DNA from: Candidatus Woesearchaeota archaeon
GTDB taxonomy: Archaea; Nanobdellota; Nanobdellia; Woesearchaeales; JACQSR01
NCBI GenBank assembly: GCA_016211215.1
Contig: JACQSR010000018.1
Coordinates: forward strand, 1 to 54,334
Reading direction: 5' to 3'
DNA: 54,334 bases
Of this stretch, positions 18,963-29,008 are shown piece by piece. A program made the position numbers and the translations under genes. Below the pieces are notes generated by a model that saw only the letters and a list, made by a program, of their open reading frames with translations, did no database searches and had not been told where the DNA came from. Every line of letters starts with the position of its first letter. The first letter of the stretch is position 1.

Positions 18963-19721
18963 TTAAGGGGTCGCTTTTTTCCATTTTTGCAAAAAGAATC
19001 TTTTGTATGATCTTGCAACTGCATCACTTTGAATAACAAACGCAGTTGGTACATCATCCCAATCAAGCGTTATTACTTTGTTTTTGTAAATTACTACACC
19101 ACTCGGCGTAAATTCTTTGAGATATTTTATGTTTGTATGAGGAATGTCTTTGAAAATCTCTTTTACTTTCTTCTTTGCGCTATGGACAGCAAGTCCTCTC
19201 ACTTTGATTTTCTTTTCTGATCTTTTTAGATGATAATTCCTAAAAAATAGGGTAACCTGTTCATTAAAGAGATTTTCTTTTGGAACTTGGAAAAAATAAT
19301 ATTCATCACCAGCATCAAGAGAAGTGAGAATATCATTAAATGCTGTTTTTAGGCCATTTAATCCGTCATAGACTTTGGCATTTTGTTTATCCCTACTATT
19401 TTTTTCTTTTTCTTTCAACTCAGGAAGAAGTTCATTTAGTTTTCTTCTTTTCTCTTCTAAGAATAGTTTTAATGAATCGGGACTTTCAGATTGATAAAAC
19501 TTTATTTTTCCCTGCAGAATATAACTAACAAGACCTTTCTCAACGAGGGAGCCCAGAACATGATAAACAGTACTACTTTGCAGTTGGGTTCTATCTATTA
19601 TCTTTCCTGTTTTTGATGGTCCTGTTTCTAGCAAGGCAACGTAAATTTTTGCTTCGGCTGTTGATAATCCAAGTTCCCCTAATACTCTTAAATCCATAAT
19701 TGTATAGATTATTCTGCTCAA
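18963..19721 (-). CDS. TrmB-family transcriptional regulator
   Basis: LGELGLSTAEAKIYVALLETGPSKTGKIIDRTQLQSSTVYHVLGSLVEKGLVSYI. Confidence 0.85.
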   Translation of the reverse strand: MSRIIYTIMDLRVLGELGLSTAEAKIYVALLETGPSKTGKIIDRTQLQSSTVYHVLGSLVEKGLVSYILQGKIKFYQSESPDSLKLFLEEKRRKLNELLPELKEKEKNSRDKQNAKVYDGLNGLKTAFNDILTSLDAGDEYYFFQVPKENLFNEQVTLFFRNYHLKRSEKKIKVRGLAVHSAKKKVKEIFKDIPHTNIKYLKEFTPSGVVIYKNKVITLDWDDVPTAFVIQSDAVARSYKRFFLQKWKKATP

Positions 19722-19751
19722 TATTTAAAACTTTCCAATATTGGAGAGCAA

Positions 19752-20456
19752 TTGTTTTTAAGTGAACTTCAACCACAGGTCTTTATGATAATACTAGGGG
19801 AATCTATGGAATTTCAGGACACGATATTGCGTTCAGTAGAACAACATCCAGTTCCATATTTGGTAAAATTGAAAGGTTTGGATTATGTTATGTTTCCAGA
19901 AACATTCAATCCAAATTATGCTAAAGCAAGTTTGTTTTTGCTTGACAATTTAGGAGTTCAAGATGGTGATGTTGTTTTAGACCCATTTACTGGTTCTGGA
20001 GCTGATGCAATATTTGCAGTTAGAGAAGGAGCATCCAGAGCTGTCGCAATTGATAAATTTACCATGCCCTATCTGTGTGCGAGATATAATGTTCATAGAC
20101 TCGGTTTGGAGGATAGGGTTGATGTTAGACAAGGAGATTTGTTTGATGTTCTGACAGAAGATGAAAGATTTAATCTTGTAATTGCAAATCCGCCATTTAA
20201 AGCCATGCAGCCACATTCTGATATTGCAGCTGCTTTGCGAGATGAAGAATATGCCACATTACACAGGTTTTTCTCAGAAGTAGGTAAATACCTGACAGAT
20301 GATGGAAGAATAAGAATGGTGTTTTCTGATGTTGGCGATATGGATTTGCTTCAAGATCTAGCCAAAAATCATGGTTTTTTACCTGAAGTAGTCAATCAAA
20401 CAAAATATGCTTCTAGTGTACGAATTGAAGTCTATGAGATGCGGAGGGAAAAATAA
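19752..20456 (+). CDS. SAM-dependent methyltransferase with NPPF motif
   Basis: VVLDPFTGSGADAIFA, VIANPPFKAM; true start probably an internal ATG. Confidence 0.75.
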   Translation: MFLSELQPQVFMIILGESMEFQDTILRSVEQHPVPYLVKLKGLDYVMFPETFNPNYAKASLFLLDNLGVQDGDVVLDPFTGSGADAIFAVREGASRAVAIDKFTMPYLCARYNVHRLGLEDRVDVRQGDLFDVLTEDERFNLVIANPPFKAMQPHSDIAAALRDEEYATLHRFFSEVGKYLTDDGRIRMVFSDVGDMDLLQDLAKNHGFLPEVVNQTKYASSVRIEVYEMRREK

Positions 20457-20460
20457 ATAA

Positions 20461-20491
20461 AATACCCCATCGCCCCAAGGGGCGGGGTATT
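20461..20491. terminator. GC-rich hairpin
   Basis: aatacccc-atc-gcccc-aa-ggggc-ggggtatt, 5 bp after the methyltransferase stop. Confidence 0.6.
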
Positions 20492-20569
20492 GTTACAGTG
20501 CTATTATTAATGCTGTTGTGGATGCAACCCGTCCACCGCAAACGGTGGGGATCGATGAAATCAAAGAAG

Positions 20570-22846
20570 TTACTGTTTCCTTTTATGAAAAACATAAAGG
20601 AATATAAGAACAGCTATCGTCCCAATTGTTATCCATTTTCCAGTCTCGAAAGAATCAGGCTCATACCCCAAAACAAGCTCCTTCTCGCCGTCAACCCATA
20701 TTGCGCTGTTTACCCCGTTTGACCTCAATATTTCCCTCTCTTTTCCATCAGCATGCGCCCTCCAGCCATCAGGAAACAAATAAAACTTCTCTGCAAGCTG
20801 CAAAAATCCCCTTTTGCCTTCAACATCAATCTTCCTTATGTCGTTTCCATACTCGCTTATTTTTGCCTCATTTGCATCATACCCCTCCCCAAAGCCCTTG
20901 AGCAGGGATGCTATCTCATCAGCAGAAACGCTTGTTTTGCCTTCTGCAACATTCGGAAGCACCTTTCCGCCCTTCCCCATATAGGCTGACAGAGGCTCCA
21001 CATTATCCAGCTTCACTCCGTCAACAAGCAGGACTGCGTCAAAATGCCCAAGAAACCCATCATCATACGCTGCAATATCGGGACTCTCCCCAATTATTAT
21101 AACTGTTTTCGCGGGGTAAAACTCCTGCATCCTCATGATTCCGTACATTGCCCCCTTTTCATTGCCGTAATCCCCCACGATTAGTATGCTGTGCTCCGGG
21201 AAATAAGCCCTCGGCAGGAAATCAAGGTTTTCATACAGGTACGGCCCGTCAATTCCCTTGTCAGTCCCGTGGTCTTCGAGGCATCCGCTGCATTCGTCAA
21301 ACTTCCCCACAAAATTCAGCCCTGGAATTTTAATCTCGGACTCAGAGTAGATGTACCTCGTATTGAGCATGCCATAAAACTTTGCCGGGTCAGTATAAGC
21401 TACTGACAGGTATTCATTAAGATAGTCATATATCCATATTGGGCTTGTCCCGTAGAGAATCTCCAAATCCCTGAAAACCGCATACATACCTGCAAATCCT
21501 GCAATAGTTTGCGTCCCGATGTTGTGTATCCTGAATACGCCCTCCTGCTCGGACAGGTAGTTTAGCAGCTGGTTGTTCTTCAGGGAAGAATCTATGTCGA
21601 TGGTCCTTCTTCCGTATATCGATATTGCGGAGAATATTGCGCTGGAAAGGAAAAGGAGGATAACTATAACTGAAAAGGCCATCTTCATGCTTAATTTCGG
21701 AAATTTCCTCTCCGCAAACTCAAACAGTTTTGCCGAGCCAAATCCCGCAAGCACGCTTATTCCAAACTGGTAGAGGAACAAAAACCTGTCAACGTGGTGG
21801 CCAGCCGAAATTCCGGGAACAAATCTCCAGATAGGATAGTAGAGGTATGTGCCAGCGCCTATAAGGAATCCGGCAGCTGCAATCAGCACAAAAGTAAGAA
21901 CTGTTTTCCTTTTCCACAGCGGAATTGAAAAAAGCAAAAGGATTATGGCTATTGGGCCAAGGCTTGCATACGATGCGTGCTCCACCCATTTGTTCGGCGG
22001 ATTTATCAGCAAAGAATAAAAATCCTCAAACGTGTTGAACTGCAAATGCCCCCCAATGCTTTCCTCATACGAGAAGCCCTGCCCTTTGCTTGAAACATCG
22101 CCCCATTCAAGCAGCGGAAGAACTCTTACAGCCATCAGCCCAAAAAATACTGCAAAAACAACCAGGCCGAAAAGTATTACCCGCACAATCCTTCCCTTGG
22201 CATCTTTTCCAAAAATGTGCATTGCGCAGATTATTGGCAAAATCACGCTTACTGCGTAAAGGAAAAAGTCAAGTCCGGAGCTGTGCCCCACAACAGCAAG
22301 CACAACGCCTGCAATTATGCTGTCTCTAATCCACATCTCTGAGTTCAAAGCCTTGTGAGCCGCCAAAAATATCATCGGTACCCAGGCATAAACAGAGTAC
22401 CTTGATTGTATGGTTATTGCATGGGTTATTGCAAATCCGGAAAACATGTAGATTACTCCCGAAATTAAGGCATTCCTTTCCTTAAGCCCCAGATATAGTG
22501 CAAGATAGAACATGAAAACGCCGGCAAGAAAAGTGTTTACAAGTATCCCGAGATTGCATCCGCCCTGAAATGTGGGGCTTATGATTCCAAGCAGAACATT
22601 ATAGTGCAGCACCGCATTTTGCGCATTTGCAAAGAAAGGAACTCCGCCATGGTAATTCGGCATCCACAATGGAAAGTCCCAGTTTTTTATTCCTTCCTGC
22701 ACAACCTTGAAATTCGCAATTTCAGCAACAGGGCATTCGCTGTAAATCATATGGCTGAATGAAAGCCCGTCCCAGTAGAACACAGCAGTAAGTATCAAAA
22801 ACGCCAGAATGTAAGTCCAATGGCCCCTCCTAATTAGTTTGTACAT
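20570..22846 (-). CDS. YfhO-like multi-TM membrane protein
   Basis: Many TM segments; LNTRYIYSES, GPYLYENLDFLPRAYF, FYLFPDGWRAHADGKEREILRSNGVNSAIWVDGEKELVLGY; paralogous to the next gene. Confidence 0.75.
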   Translation of the reverse strand: MYKLIRRGHWTYILAFLILTAVFYWDGLSFSHMIYSECPVAEIANFKVVQEGIKNWDFPLWMPNYHGGVPFFANAQNAVLHYNVLLGIISPTFQGGCNLGILVNTFLAGVFMFYLALYLGLKERNALISGVIYMFSGFAITHAITIQSRYSVYAWVPMIFLAAHKALNSEMWIRDSIIAGVVLAVVGHSSGLDFFLYAVSVILPIICAMHIFGKDAKGRIVRVILFGLVVFAVFFGLMAVRVLPLLEWGDVSSKGQGFSYEESIGGHLQFNTFEDFYSLLINPPNKWVEHASYASLGPIAIILLLFSIPLWKRKTVLTFVLIAAAGFLIGAGTYLYYPIWRFVPGISAGHHVDRFLFLYQFGISVLAGFGSAKLFEFAERKFPKLSMKMAFSVIVILLFLSSAIFSAISIYGRRTIDIDSSLKNNQLLNYLSEQEGVFRIHNIGTQTIAGFAGMYAVFRDLEILYGTSPIWIYDYLNEYLSVAYTDPAKFYGMLNTRYIYSESEIKIPGLNFVGKFDECSGCLEDHGTDKGIDGPYLYENLDFLPRAYFPEHSILIVGDYGNEKGAMYGIMRMQEFYPAKTVIIIGESPDIAAYDDGFLGHFDAVLLVDGVKLDNVEPLSAYMGKGGKVLPNVAEGKTSVSADEIASLLKGFGEGYDANEAKISEYGNDIRKIDVEGKRGFLQLAEKFYLFPDGWRAHADGKEREILRSNGVNSAIWVDGEKELVLGYEPDSFETGKWITIGTIAVLIFLYVFHKRKQ

Positions 22847-25157
22847 TTTTTGATTTCTTGAAATAGTAAACTAAGTAGCCCAAAATCAGTATTACAGTTA
22901 TCACCGAAATCCAGCTTCCCATCATATAAGACCTCGGAAGATACCTAAACTCCACATTTTCCGCAGGCTCTTCAAGATAGACTGCGCTTATGACGCCGTT
23001 TGCCCGCATAATTTCACTTTCCCCTCCATCCGCTGACGCGCTCCACCCGGGATACATGGAGTACAGCTCGCTCATTACCAAAAAACCTGACTTGCCGCCT
23101 GTCTTGACATCCTTTCTTTCCAGATTTGGCGCTGTTATGCCCTCTATGCTTTTTGCAGGCCTGCTTTTGAAAATCTCCCATACCCTTGCAAGGCCCTCAT
23201 CTGATATCATTTTTTCGCCCTTGGTGATGTCCGGCAAAAGTATACCCCCTGAATCGACATATGCTTTCAGAAGCCCCATGCTTCCTTCATCAACTGAGCC
23301 TGCCGCAAGCGCAATTACTGGAAACTTCTTAAGCCCATCAATATCGTAGCTGTTAATTTTTCTCTCGGAGAAGATTATTGCCATGTTCTTGGGGTCAAAC
23401 TGCTCCTTAAGCATCAATCCATACATCACGTTCTTCACATCTTCCCTGCTGCCTGCCACCAGTATTGCATTTTTTGTAATGAATGCCCTTGGCACGAACT
23501 CATTGTTCTCGTACAGGTAAGGCCCATGGGCCTTTAAGAGGTTCTTTATCGGGCATATTCTGCATTCGTCAAATTTTTGAACCAGCGAGAGTCCCGTTAA
23601 ATTCCTCTCTTCCATGGAGGTTACATACCTGACATTTAGTATGCCCCAAAATACCGCAGGGTTGTACTGCATGCCGATTGCAAGGTACTCGTTCATGTAT
23701 TCGGTAAGCCATGTGGAAGAGTAGGCATATATATGCTCGAGCCTAAGAGGCACATTGTAAAGGTCCGTGCCCCAGTCAATGCCGTTAGTCTCAAATGTGT
23801 GTATCCTGAAACTGCCCGTCTGATTCGCAATATACCTTAGAATATCATTGTTCTCAATTACCTCCTGTACCGGATACTGCTCAAATCCTGCCGGTTGCCT
23901 CGCAAAGACCATCAGGTTGAGCACAACAAGGCCAATTAATGCAGAACACGCTATAATCATGCCCTTCCTCTCCAGGCGATATTTTTCTTTCAGTGAGTCA
24001 AGCAGCATATCCGCACCAAGCGCGGCAAGAAATGCCCCTGCAAATGAAAACAGCGCAAACACCCTCTCAAGGTACCTAAAGCTGTCAAATGGCGGGACAT
24101 AATCATAAAGCAGCCTGAACACAAAAGAGCCGGAAGTGATTGAAAGGGCAAGAATCATCGTTAACATCAGAAAAATGTGAATCCTTTTTGTGGGTTTTTT
24201 GTACAGGGCATACAATATGAGCAAAAAAGCTATGATTCCTATCTTGTAAAAGCCTTCCCGCCCGGAATATCGAATTTCAAGCTTTAAAGGTTCTATCGCA
24301 GTCGAGAATGTTTCCGACAATGGTGTCACCCGTGAAGCGCTTTGCTCATAGCTCAGATGCCCCCTGCCGGTAATGTCCAGGTACTCCTTTGTTGGCAATA
24401 CCCTCTGCGCGCTAAGCCCCAGCACCACCACTGACACTATAATCCCCGCATAGAAAACCTTCTTGGCTCTCCCGTTGAATTCCGACCCAACAAGCTGAAC
24501 CGCCAGAAAAATGCCAAACGCAAGTATATTGAACAACGGCACCTTCAAGCTCGGATCAACCCTGATCTGCAGTGCAAACATTATGCCTGTTAGCACAGAA
24601 TAAAATACCCACTCCTTTTCCCGAAATGCCTTTATTGCAAACAAAAAAATCAAAGGGGTTATCGCATATGCATTGAGCTGTGTCAGGCCGCCGTCAAGGG
24701 TCCTTATCATGTAACCCGAGAACATGTAAACTATTGCGCCCAAAAGCCCTGCAGCCCGCTTTCTCGTCACCGAGAATACAAGCGCATACATCGAGATTCC
24801 TGCTATCACAAAATCGAGCAAATAATTCAGCTTTGTGGCAGCAACAGCAGGAAACAGAATTGCAAGCCACCCCGACCATGAGTCAAGGCCGAGAAACAAT
24901 CCCGAACCAAGCATAGGCATCCCGCTAAACCCATAGGGATTCCACAACGGCCAACTGTCGCCATAATCATAAAATGACTGCCTCATGAATTCCATTCGCG
25001 GCAGGTAGGTTGTTGAATGGTCCAGCATCGGCAAGGTGCTTAGGGAGAAAACGTCAAAGCTGTAAAGATTGACGAAGACTAGGAGTATTATTAACAATAC
25101 AAAAACGCCATGATTTTTTGCCCCTTCCGCAATTTTTCTTAGATTTCCCTGAACCAT
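22830..25157 (-). CDS. YfhO-like multi-TM membrane protein
   Basis: LNVRYVTSMEE, GPYLYENNEFVPRAFI, YSMYPGWSASADGGESEIMRANGVISAVYLE; overlaps the downstream paralog by 17 bp. Confidence 0.75.
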   Translation of the reverse strand: MVQGNLRKIAEGAKNHGVFVLLIILLVFVNLYSFDVFSLSTLPMLDHSTTYLPRMEFMRQSFYDYGDSWPLWNPYGFSGMPMLGSGLFLGLDSWSGWLAILFPAVAATKLNYLLDFVIAGISMYALVFSVTRKRAAGLLGAIVYMFSGYMIRTLDGGLTQLNAYAITPLIFLFAIKAFREKEWVFYSVLTGIMFALQIRVDPSLKVPLFNILAFGIFLAVQLVGSEFNGRAKKVFYAGIIVSVVVLGLSAQRVLPTKEYLDITGRGHLSYEQSASRVTPLSETFSTAIEPLKLEIRYSGREGFYKIGIIAFLLILYALYKKPTKRIHIFLMLTMILALSITSGSFVFRLLYDYVPPFDSFRYLERVFALFSFAGAFLAALGADMLLDSLKEKYRLERKGMIIACSALIGLVVLNLMVFARQPAGFEQYPVQEVIENNDILRYIANQTGSFRIHTFETNGIDWGTDLYNVPLRLEHIYAYSSTWLTEYMNEYLAIGMQYNPAVFWGILNVRYVTSMEERNLTGLSLVQKFDECRICPIKNLLKAHGPYLYENNEFVPRAFITKNAILVAGSREDVKNVMYGLMLKEQFDPKNMAIIFSERKINSYDIDGLKKFPVIALAAGSVDEGSMGLLKAYVDSGGILLPDITKGEKMISDEGLARVWEIFKSRPAKSIEGITAPNLERKDVKTGGKSGFLVMSELYSMYPGWSASADGGESEIMRANGVISAVYLEEPAENVEFRYLPRSYMMGSWISVITVILILGYLVYYFKKSKNVQTN

Positions 25158-26083
25158 TTTACAAAAATCTTAATTCCCCCCTCTATTGGAACTTGGGGTT
25201 GGTAACCCAAAAGCCTTTTTGCCTTTGCCAAATCCGCATATGTGGCCTCTACATCCCCTTTCTGCTTTTCAGCGTGTATAATTTTTGCCTTTTTTCCGCA
25301 CTCTTTTTCAATAAGGGATATTAGGTATCTTAATTCCACAGGCCGTGAGTTTCCCAGGTTTATTATCTCAAAATCAAATTCCACGGATAAAGCCTCCAAG
25401 ATGCCATCAGTTATGTCGCTGACAAAAGTATAGTCTCTTTTAGAGCTTCCATCACCGTATATTTCTATCTCTTCCCCTCCAAGAATTTTTTTTGTAAAGC
25501 TGTATATTGCCATGTCGGGCCTTCCCCTTGGGCCGTAAACCGTAAAAAACCTGAGGCAGGTTGCCTTAAGGCCGTGCTTTTCGCTATATTGCTGGCACAG
25601 CAGCTCGGCTTCCCTCTTTGTAGCTGCATAAGGCGAAATCTGAACCAAATCATTGTCTTCTTCGCTGAAAGGTATTCTTTTGGAATTTCCGTAAACGCTG
25701 GAACTGGAGCCGAATATGAAATGGGGAACCTTGTACTTTACCGCCAGCTCCAAAAGATTTTTTGTTCCCGCAACATTTACATCATGATACAGCCTTGAGT
25801 TTGAAAATGAAGGCCTTACACCGGCTCTGGCTGCTAGATGGACTATTTTTGAAAATTTGTGCTTTTGAAAAACCTTCTCGAGTTTTTCCTTGTGGCAAAT
25901 ATCCCCTCTATAAAGAAATAACCCCCCATGCATCTCCTTTATGTTCCGTTCCTTTGCTGCAGGGTCGTAGAAATCATTAAAATTATCAAAACAGATAACA
26001 GATTCCCCCCTATTGATCAGTGCTTCGCAAACATGGCTTCCAATAAACCCGGCACCCCCTGTTACAAGTATCTCCATACGCAC
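25139..26083 (-). CDS. NAD-dependent nucleotide-sugar epimerase (UDP-glucose/glucuronate 4-epimerase-like)
   Basis: EILVTGGAGFIGSHVCEALINRG, SSSVYGN, YAATKREAELL, RFFTVYGPRGRPDMAI. Confidence 0.85.
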   Translation of the reverse strand: MRMEILVTGGAGFIGSHVCEALINRGESVICFDNFNDFYDPAAKERNIKEMHGGLFLYRGDICHKEKLEKVFQKHKFSKIVHLAARAGVRPSFSNSRLYHDVNVAGTKNLLELAVKYKVPHFIFGSSSSVYGNSKRIPFSEEDNDLVQISPYAATKREAELLCQQYSEKHGLKATCLRFFTVYGPRGRPDMAIYSFTKKILGGEEIEIYGDGSSKRDYTFVSDITDGILEALSVEFDFEIINLGNSRPVELRYLISLIEKECGKKAKIIHAEKQKGDVEATYADLAKAKRLLGYQPQVPIEGGIKIFVKWFREI

Positions 26084-26172
26084 CCCTGATGCGGGCGTTA
26101 AGTAGCTTTATAAAGATTTGTTATGGTGCATCGCCATATATATTTAAATAGGACAATGGAAGTAATTTGCCC

Positions 26173-27099
26173 ATGAAAAAGCTGCTCAAGATTGTAGTGC
26201 CGGTTGTGGTCTCAATAGCCCTTCTTGCTTACCTTTTATCGCAGATTGACATGGGCAGTTTCGTGCAAGTCCTTAAATCAGCATCAATCCCACTTGCTGC
26301 GCTGTCCTTTCTGTTTTACGGATTATGCCAAATCATCCGTGCGCTGCGCTTCAGGCTGCTAATCGGCAAGCGCATTGGTATTGTTAACATGATAAGGATA
26401 TCTTTCATCCACAATCTTGCCAACAATTTACTGCCCGCGAAAGCCGGAGAGCTTTCCTATGTTTACCTGATAAAAAAATCAGGCCTCAGGTTTACATTCA
26501 GCATTTCATCCCTCATAGTTGCGCGTGTTTTTGACCTGGTGGCACTTTCACTCCTGCTTATCCTGTCATTGCTGTTCGCCAGTATTCCTTTCGCATTGCC
26601 GGGAAGTGTCTTAACAGCCGCTTTCCTTGTGTTCATTCTTGGCATTGCACTTGTTTTTATGCTCTTATTTTTTACCAAGAGGATTTCCCCTATTTTGAGG
26701 AGGCTATGCCCAAAGAAGTTCCTGGGGCATCTTGATGATACATTGCAGATTATGGAGTCTCATAGGGGCAATATCCCATCAATAACATCCCATTCTGTCC
26801 TGATATGGGTGCTGCACCTTTCTTCTTTCTACTTTCTCGCCGCTTCCCTTGGCGCGGGAATTTCTTTCTGGCAGGCAATCTTCATTTCGGTGTTTTATGT
26901 TTTCCTTCCAGTCCTGCCGTTCCATGGGATTGCCGGGTTTGGCACTTCCGAAGCGTACTGGACAATCATGCTCGTGCTTTTTAGCATGCCCAGGGAAAGC
27001 GCAATTGCCCTTTCTTTCGCCCTTCATTCCCTGAACGTCCTGTTCTATGTAATCCTTGGAGTTTACGGATTTGCAACATTCCCAAAAGAAATCACTTGA
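26173..27099 (+). CDS. Flippase-like (UPF0104/AglD-type) membrane protein
   Basis: Multi-TM; RALRFRLLIGKRIG...HNLANNLLPAKAGELSYVYLIKK; GIAGFGTSEAYW. Confidence 0.75.
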   Translation: MKKLLKIVVPVVVSIALLAYLLSQIDMGSFVQVLKSASIPLAALSFLFYGLCQIIRALRFRLLIGKRIGIVNMIRISFIHNLANNLLPAKAGELSYVYLIKKSGLRFTFSISSLIVARVFDLVALSLLLILSLLFASIPFALPGSVLTAAFLVFILGIALVFMLLFFTKRISPILRRLCPKKFLGHLDDTLQIMESHRGNIPSITSHSVLIWVLHLSSFYFLAASLGAGISFWQAIFISVFYVFLPVLPFHGIAGFGTSEAYWTIMLVLFSMPRESAIALSFALHSLNVLFYVILGVYGFATFPKEIT

Positions 27100-28024
27100 G
27101 GACAGACATTATGGAATAATATTCCTGCTTCTTGCTCGAGAAATATGTCTTTACAAGTATATCCGATATCACGCCTAAAATAATAAACTGAACCCCCAAA
27201 ATAAGAAGAACCACTGAAAGCAGCAGCAAAGGCCTGTTTGCCAGGGATTGGCTGTAAATCAGCTTTAGCGCCATAAGGTAAAGCCCAATTGCAAAACCTG
27301 TAAAGCCCATTATCATTCCCAACCCTCCAAACAGGTGCATAGGCCTTGCGGAATACTGCATCCAGAATTTTACAATGAGCAAATCCAGGAATCCCCTAAG
27401 CACCCTTCCTATACCGTACTTCGTCTTCCCGTGTTTTCTCGGAAGATGGTTGACCTTAATCTCCCCCACCTTGAACCCGCGCCATAGTAGTATTGCTGGA
27501 ATGAACCTGTGGGTTTCCCCGAACAAGTCCAAATTCACAAAGCAATCCCTCCGGTACGCCTTCAGGGAACATCCGGAATCGTGTATTTTTTCTCCAGTCA
27601 AAAGTTTCCTGAAGGAATTCGCAAGAACAGATGTAACCCTTTTTCCCAGCGGGTCCCTCCTGCTGGCCCTCCATCCTGAAACGCAGTCGTACCCTTCGCC
27701 CAGCTTTTGAATCAGGCGCGGAATGTCATTTGGGTCGTTCTGCAAGTCAGCATCCATTGTAACTATTACTTTTCCGGATGCCATTTTGATACCAGCATCA
27801 AATGCAGCGGTTTGCCCAAAATTCTTCCTGAACCTCACGCACTTAACGTGTTTGTCCTGGGCATGCAGCCTCTCAATAACTTCAAATGTCCTGTCCTTGC
27901 TGCCGTCGTCCACAAATACAACCTCATAATCCTTCCCCCTCAATACATCCGCCAGAGATTTATGCAAAAGGGGTATGTTTTCCCACTCATTATATGCAGG
28001 TACAACGATGCTGATTTCAGTCAT
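27092..28024 (-). CDS. GT2 glycosyltransferase with C-terminal TM helices (GtrB/DPM-like)
   Basis: ISIVVPAYNEWENIPLL, VDDGSKDRT, TMDADLQNDPNDIP, two TM segments at the C-terminus. Confidence 0.9.
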   Translation of the reverse strand: MTEISIVVPAYNEWENIPLLHKSLADVLRGKDYEVVFVDDGSKDRTFEVIERLHAQDKHVKCVRFRKNFGQTAAFDAGIKMASGKVIVTMDADLQNDPNDIPRLIQKLGEGYDCVSGWRASRRDPLGKRVTSVLANSFRKLLTGEKIHDSGCSLKAYRRDCFVNLDLFGETHRFIPAILLWRGFKVGEIKVNHLPRKHGKTKYGIGRVLRGFLDLLIVKFWMQYSARPMHLFGGLGMIMGFTGFAIGLYLMALKLIYSQSLANRPLLLLSVVLLILGVQFIILGVISDILVKTYFSSKKQEYYSIMSVLK

Positions 28025-28491
28025 TTTCTTGCCCCAATAATCCTGTTTAACATGCCTGTAGTCGACAGCCCTTTATATTTCTTTATGAGGTGTACCCTTC
28101 CCCCATATTTCCTCACAGTCTCAGCCTCAATGCAGTTTTCTCCGTACTCTTCGCCGTTGCAGTGCACATCCGGCTTAATTGCCTCAAGAAGCTTTCTCGG
28201 GTCGTCTTCATCAAATATAACAACATAGTCAACCATCTCCAGAGCGGATATCACGGCCGCCCTTGAATCCTGGTTGTTTATGGGCCGGTCTTTGCTTTTG
28301 TATCGCTTGATTGATGCATCCGAATTTAATCCCACGATAAGCACATCCCCCTGAGATTTCGCTTCTTCAAGAAATTTTATGTGCCCCAAATGAAGTATGT
28401 CAAACGCCCCGTTGCATGTTACTATCTTCCTGCCTTCCTTCTTCAGCTTTTCCGCAATTTCCGCTATTTCATTCCGGTTTTTTAGTTTCAT
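28021..28491 (-). CDS. hldE2: D-glycero-beta-D-manno-heptose 1-phosphate adenylyltransferase (HldE C-terminal domain type)
   Basis: KIVTCNGAFDILHLGHIKFLEEAKSQGDVLIVGLNSDASIKRYKSKDRPINNQDSRAAVISALEMVDYVVIFDEDDP; start set at internal ATG. Confidence 0.85.
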   Translation of the reverse strand: MKLKNRNEIAEIAEKLKKEGRKIVTCNGAFDILHLGHIKFLEEAKSQGDVLIVGLNSDASIKRYKSKDRPINNQDSRAAVISALEMVDYVVIFDEDDPRKLLEAIKPDVHCNGEEYGENCIEAETVRKYGGRVHLIKKYKGLSTTGMLNRIIGARK

Positions 28492-29008
28492 TTTCCGCAA
28501 TCCATTCCGCAGCATCCCGCAGGTCCGATGCAATGTAATCCGCGCTCCTGCCCGTGCTTTTCTCCGTGCCGAATGCACCCGAGCTCACGAAAACGGTGAT
28601 GCATCCCGCGTATTTTCCCATCTGGATGTCCCTGTCCTGGTCTCCAATCACATAGCTCTTTCCAAGCTCGACATTGTGCTTTCTTGCAGCGTCATGAAGC
28701 ATCTTCGGCGAAGGTTTCCTGCACTCGCATTCGTCTTCCTTGGCATGGAAGCACGCAAATACATCATCCACATCCCCGATTTCCTTCAGAAGTGCATTTG
28801 TAAAGTTACGGAAATCCTCCCTCGAGTATATGCCTAGACCAACACCCGATTGGTTTGTTACTATGAACATCTTGAACCCCAGATTTGACAAAAGCTTCAT
28901 CCCCTCTCTTGCATTTTTTGCCAAAGACAGGTGCTCAGGCTTATGGGGATAGCCATTTGTGTCTGAATTAAGTACACCATCCCTGTCAAGAAAAATCGCC
29001 TTGTTCAT
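28469..29008 (-). CDS. gmhB: D-glycero-D-manno-heptose 1,7-bisphosphate phosphatase
   Basis: MNKAIFLDRDGVLNSDTNGYPHKPEHL, VTNQSGVGLG, CECRKPSPKML, VIGDQDRDIQMG. Confidence 0.9.
   Translation of the reverse strand: MNKAIFLDRDGVLNSDTNGYPHKPEHLSLAKNAREGMKLLSNLGFKMFIVTNQSGVGLGIYSREDFRNFTNALLKEIGDVDDVFACFHAKEDECECRKPSPKMLHDAARKHNVELGKSYVIGDQDRDIQMGKYAGCITVFVSSGAFGTEKSTGRSADYIASDLRDAAEWIAENETKKPE

Noticed and set aside
22032-22329. Plus-strand ORFs within the YfhO genes
   Set aside because: Antisense of well-supported membrane protein genes; no domain evidence.
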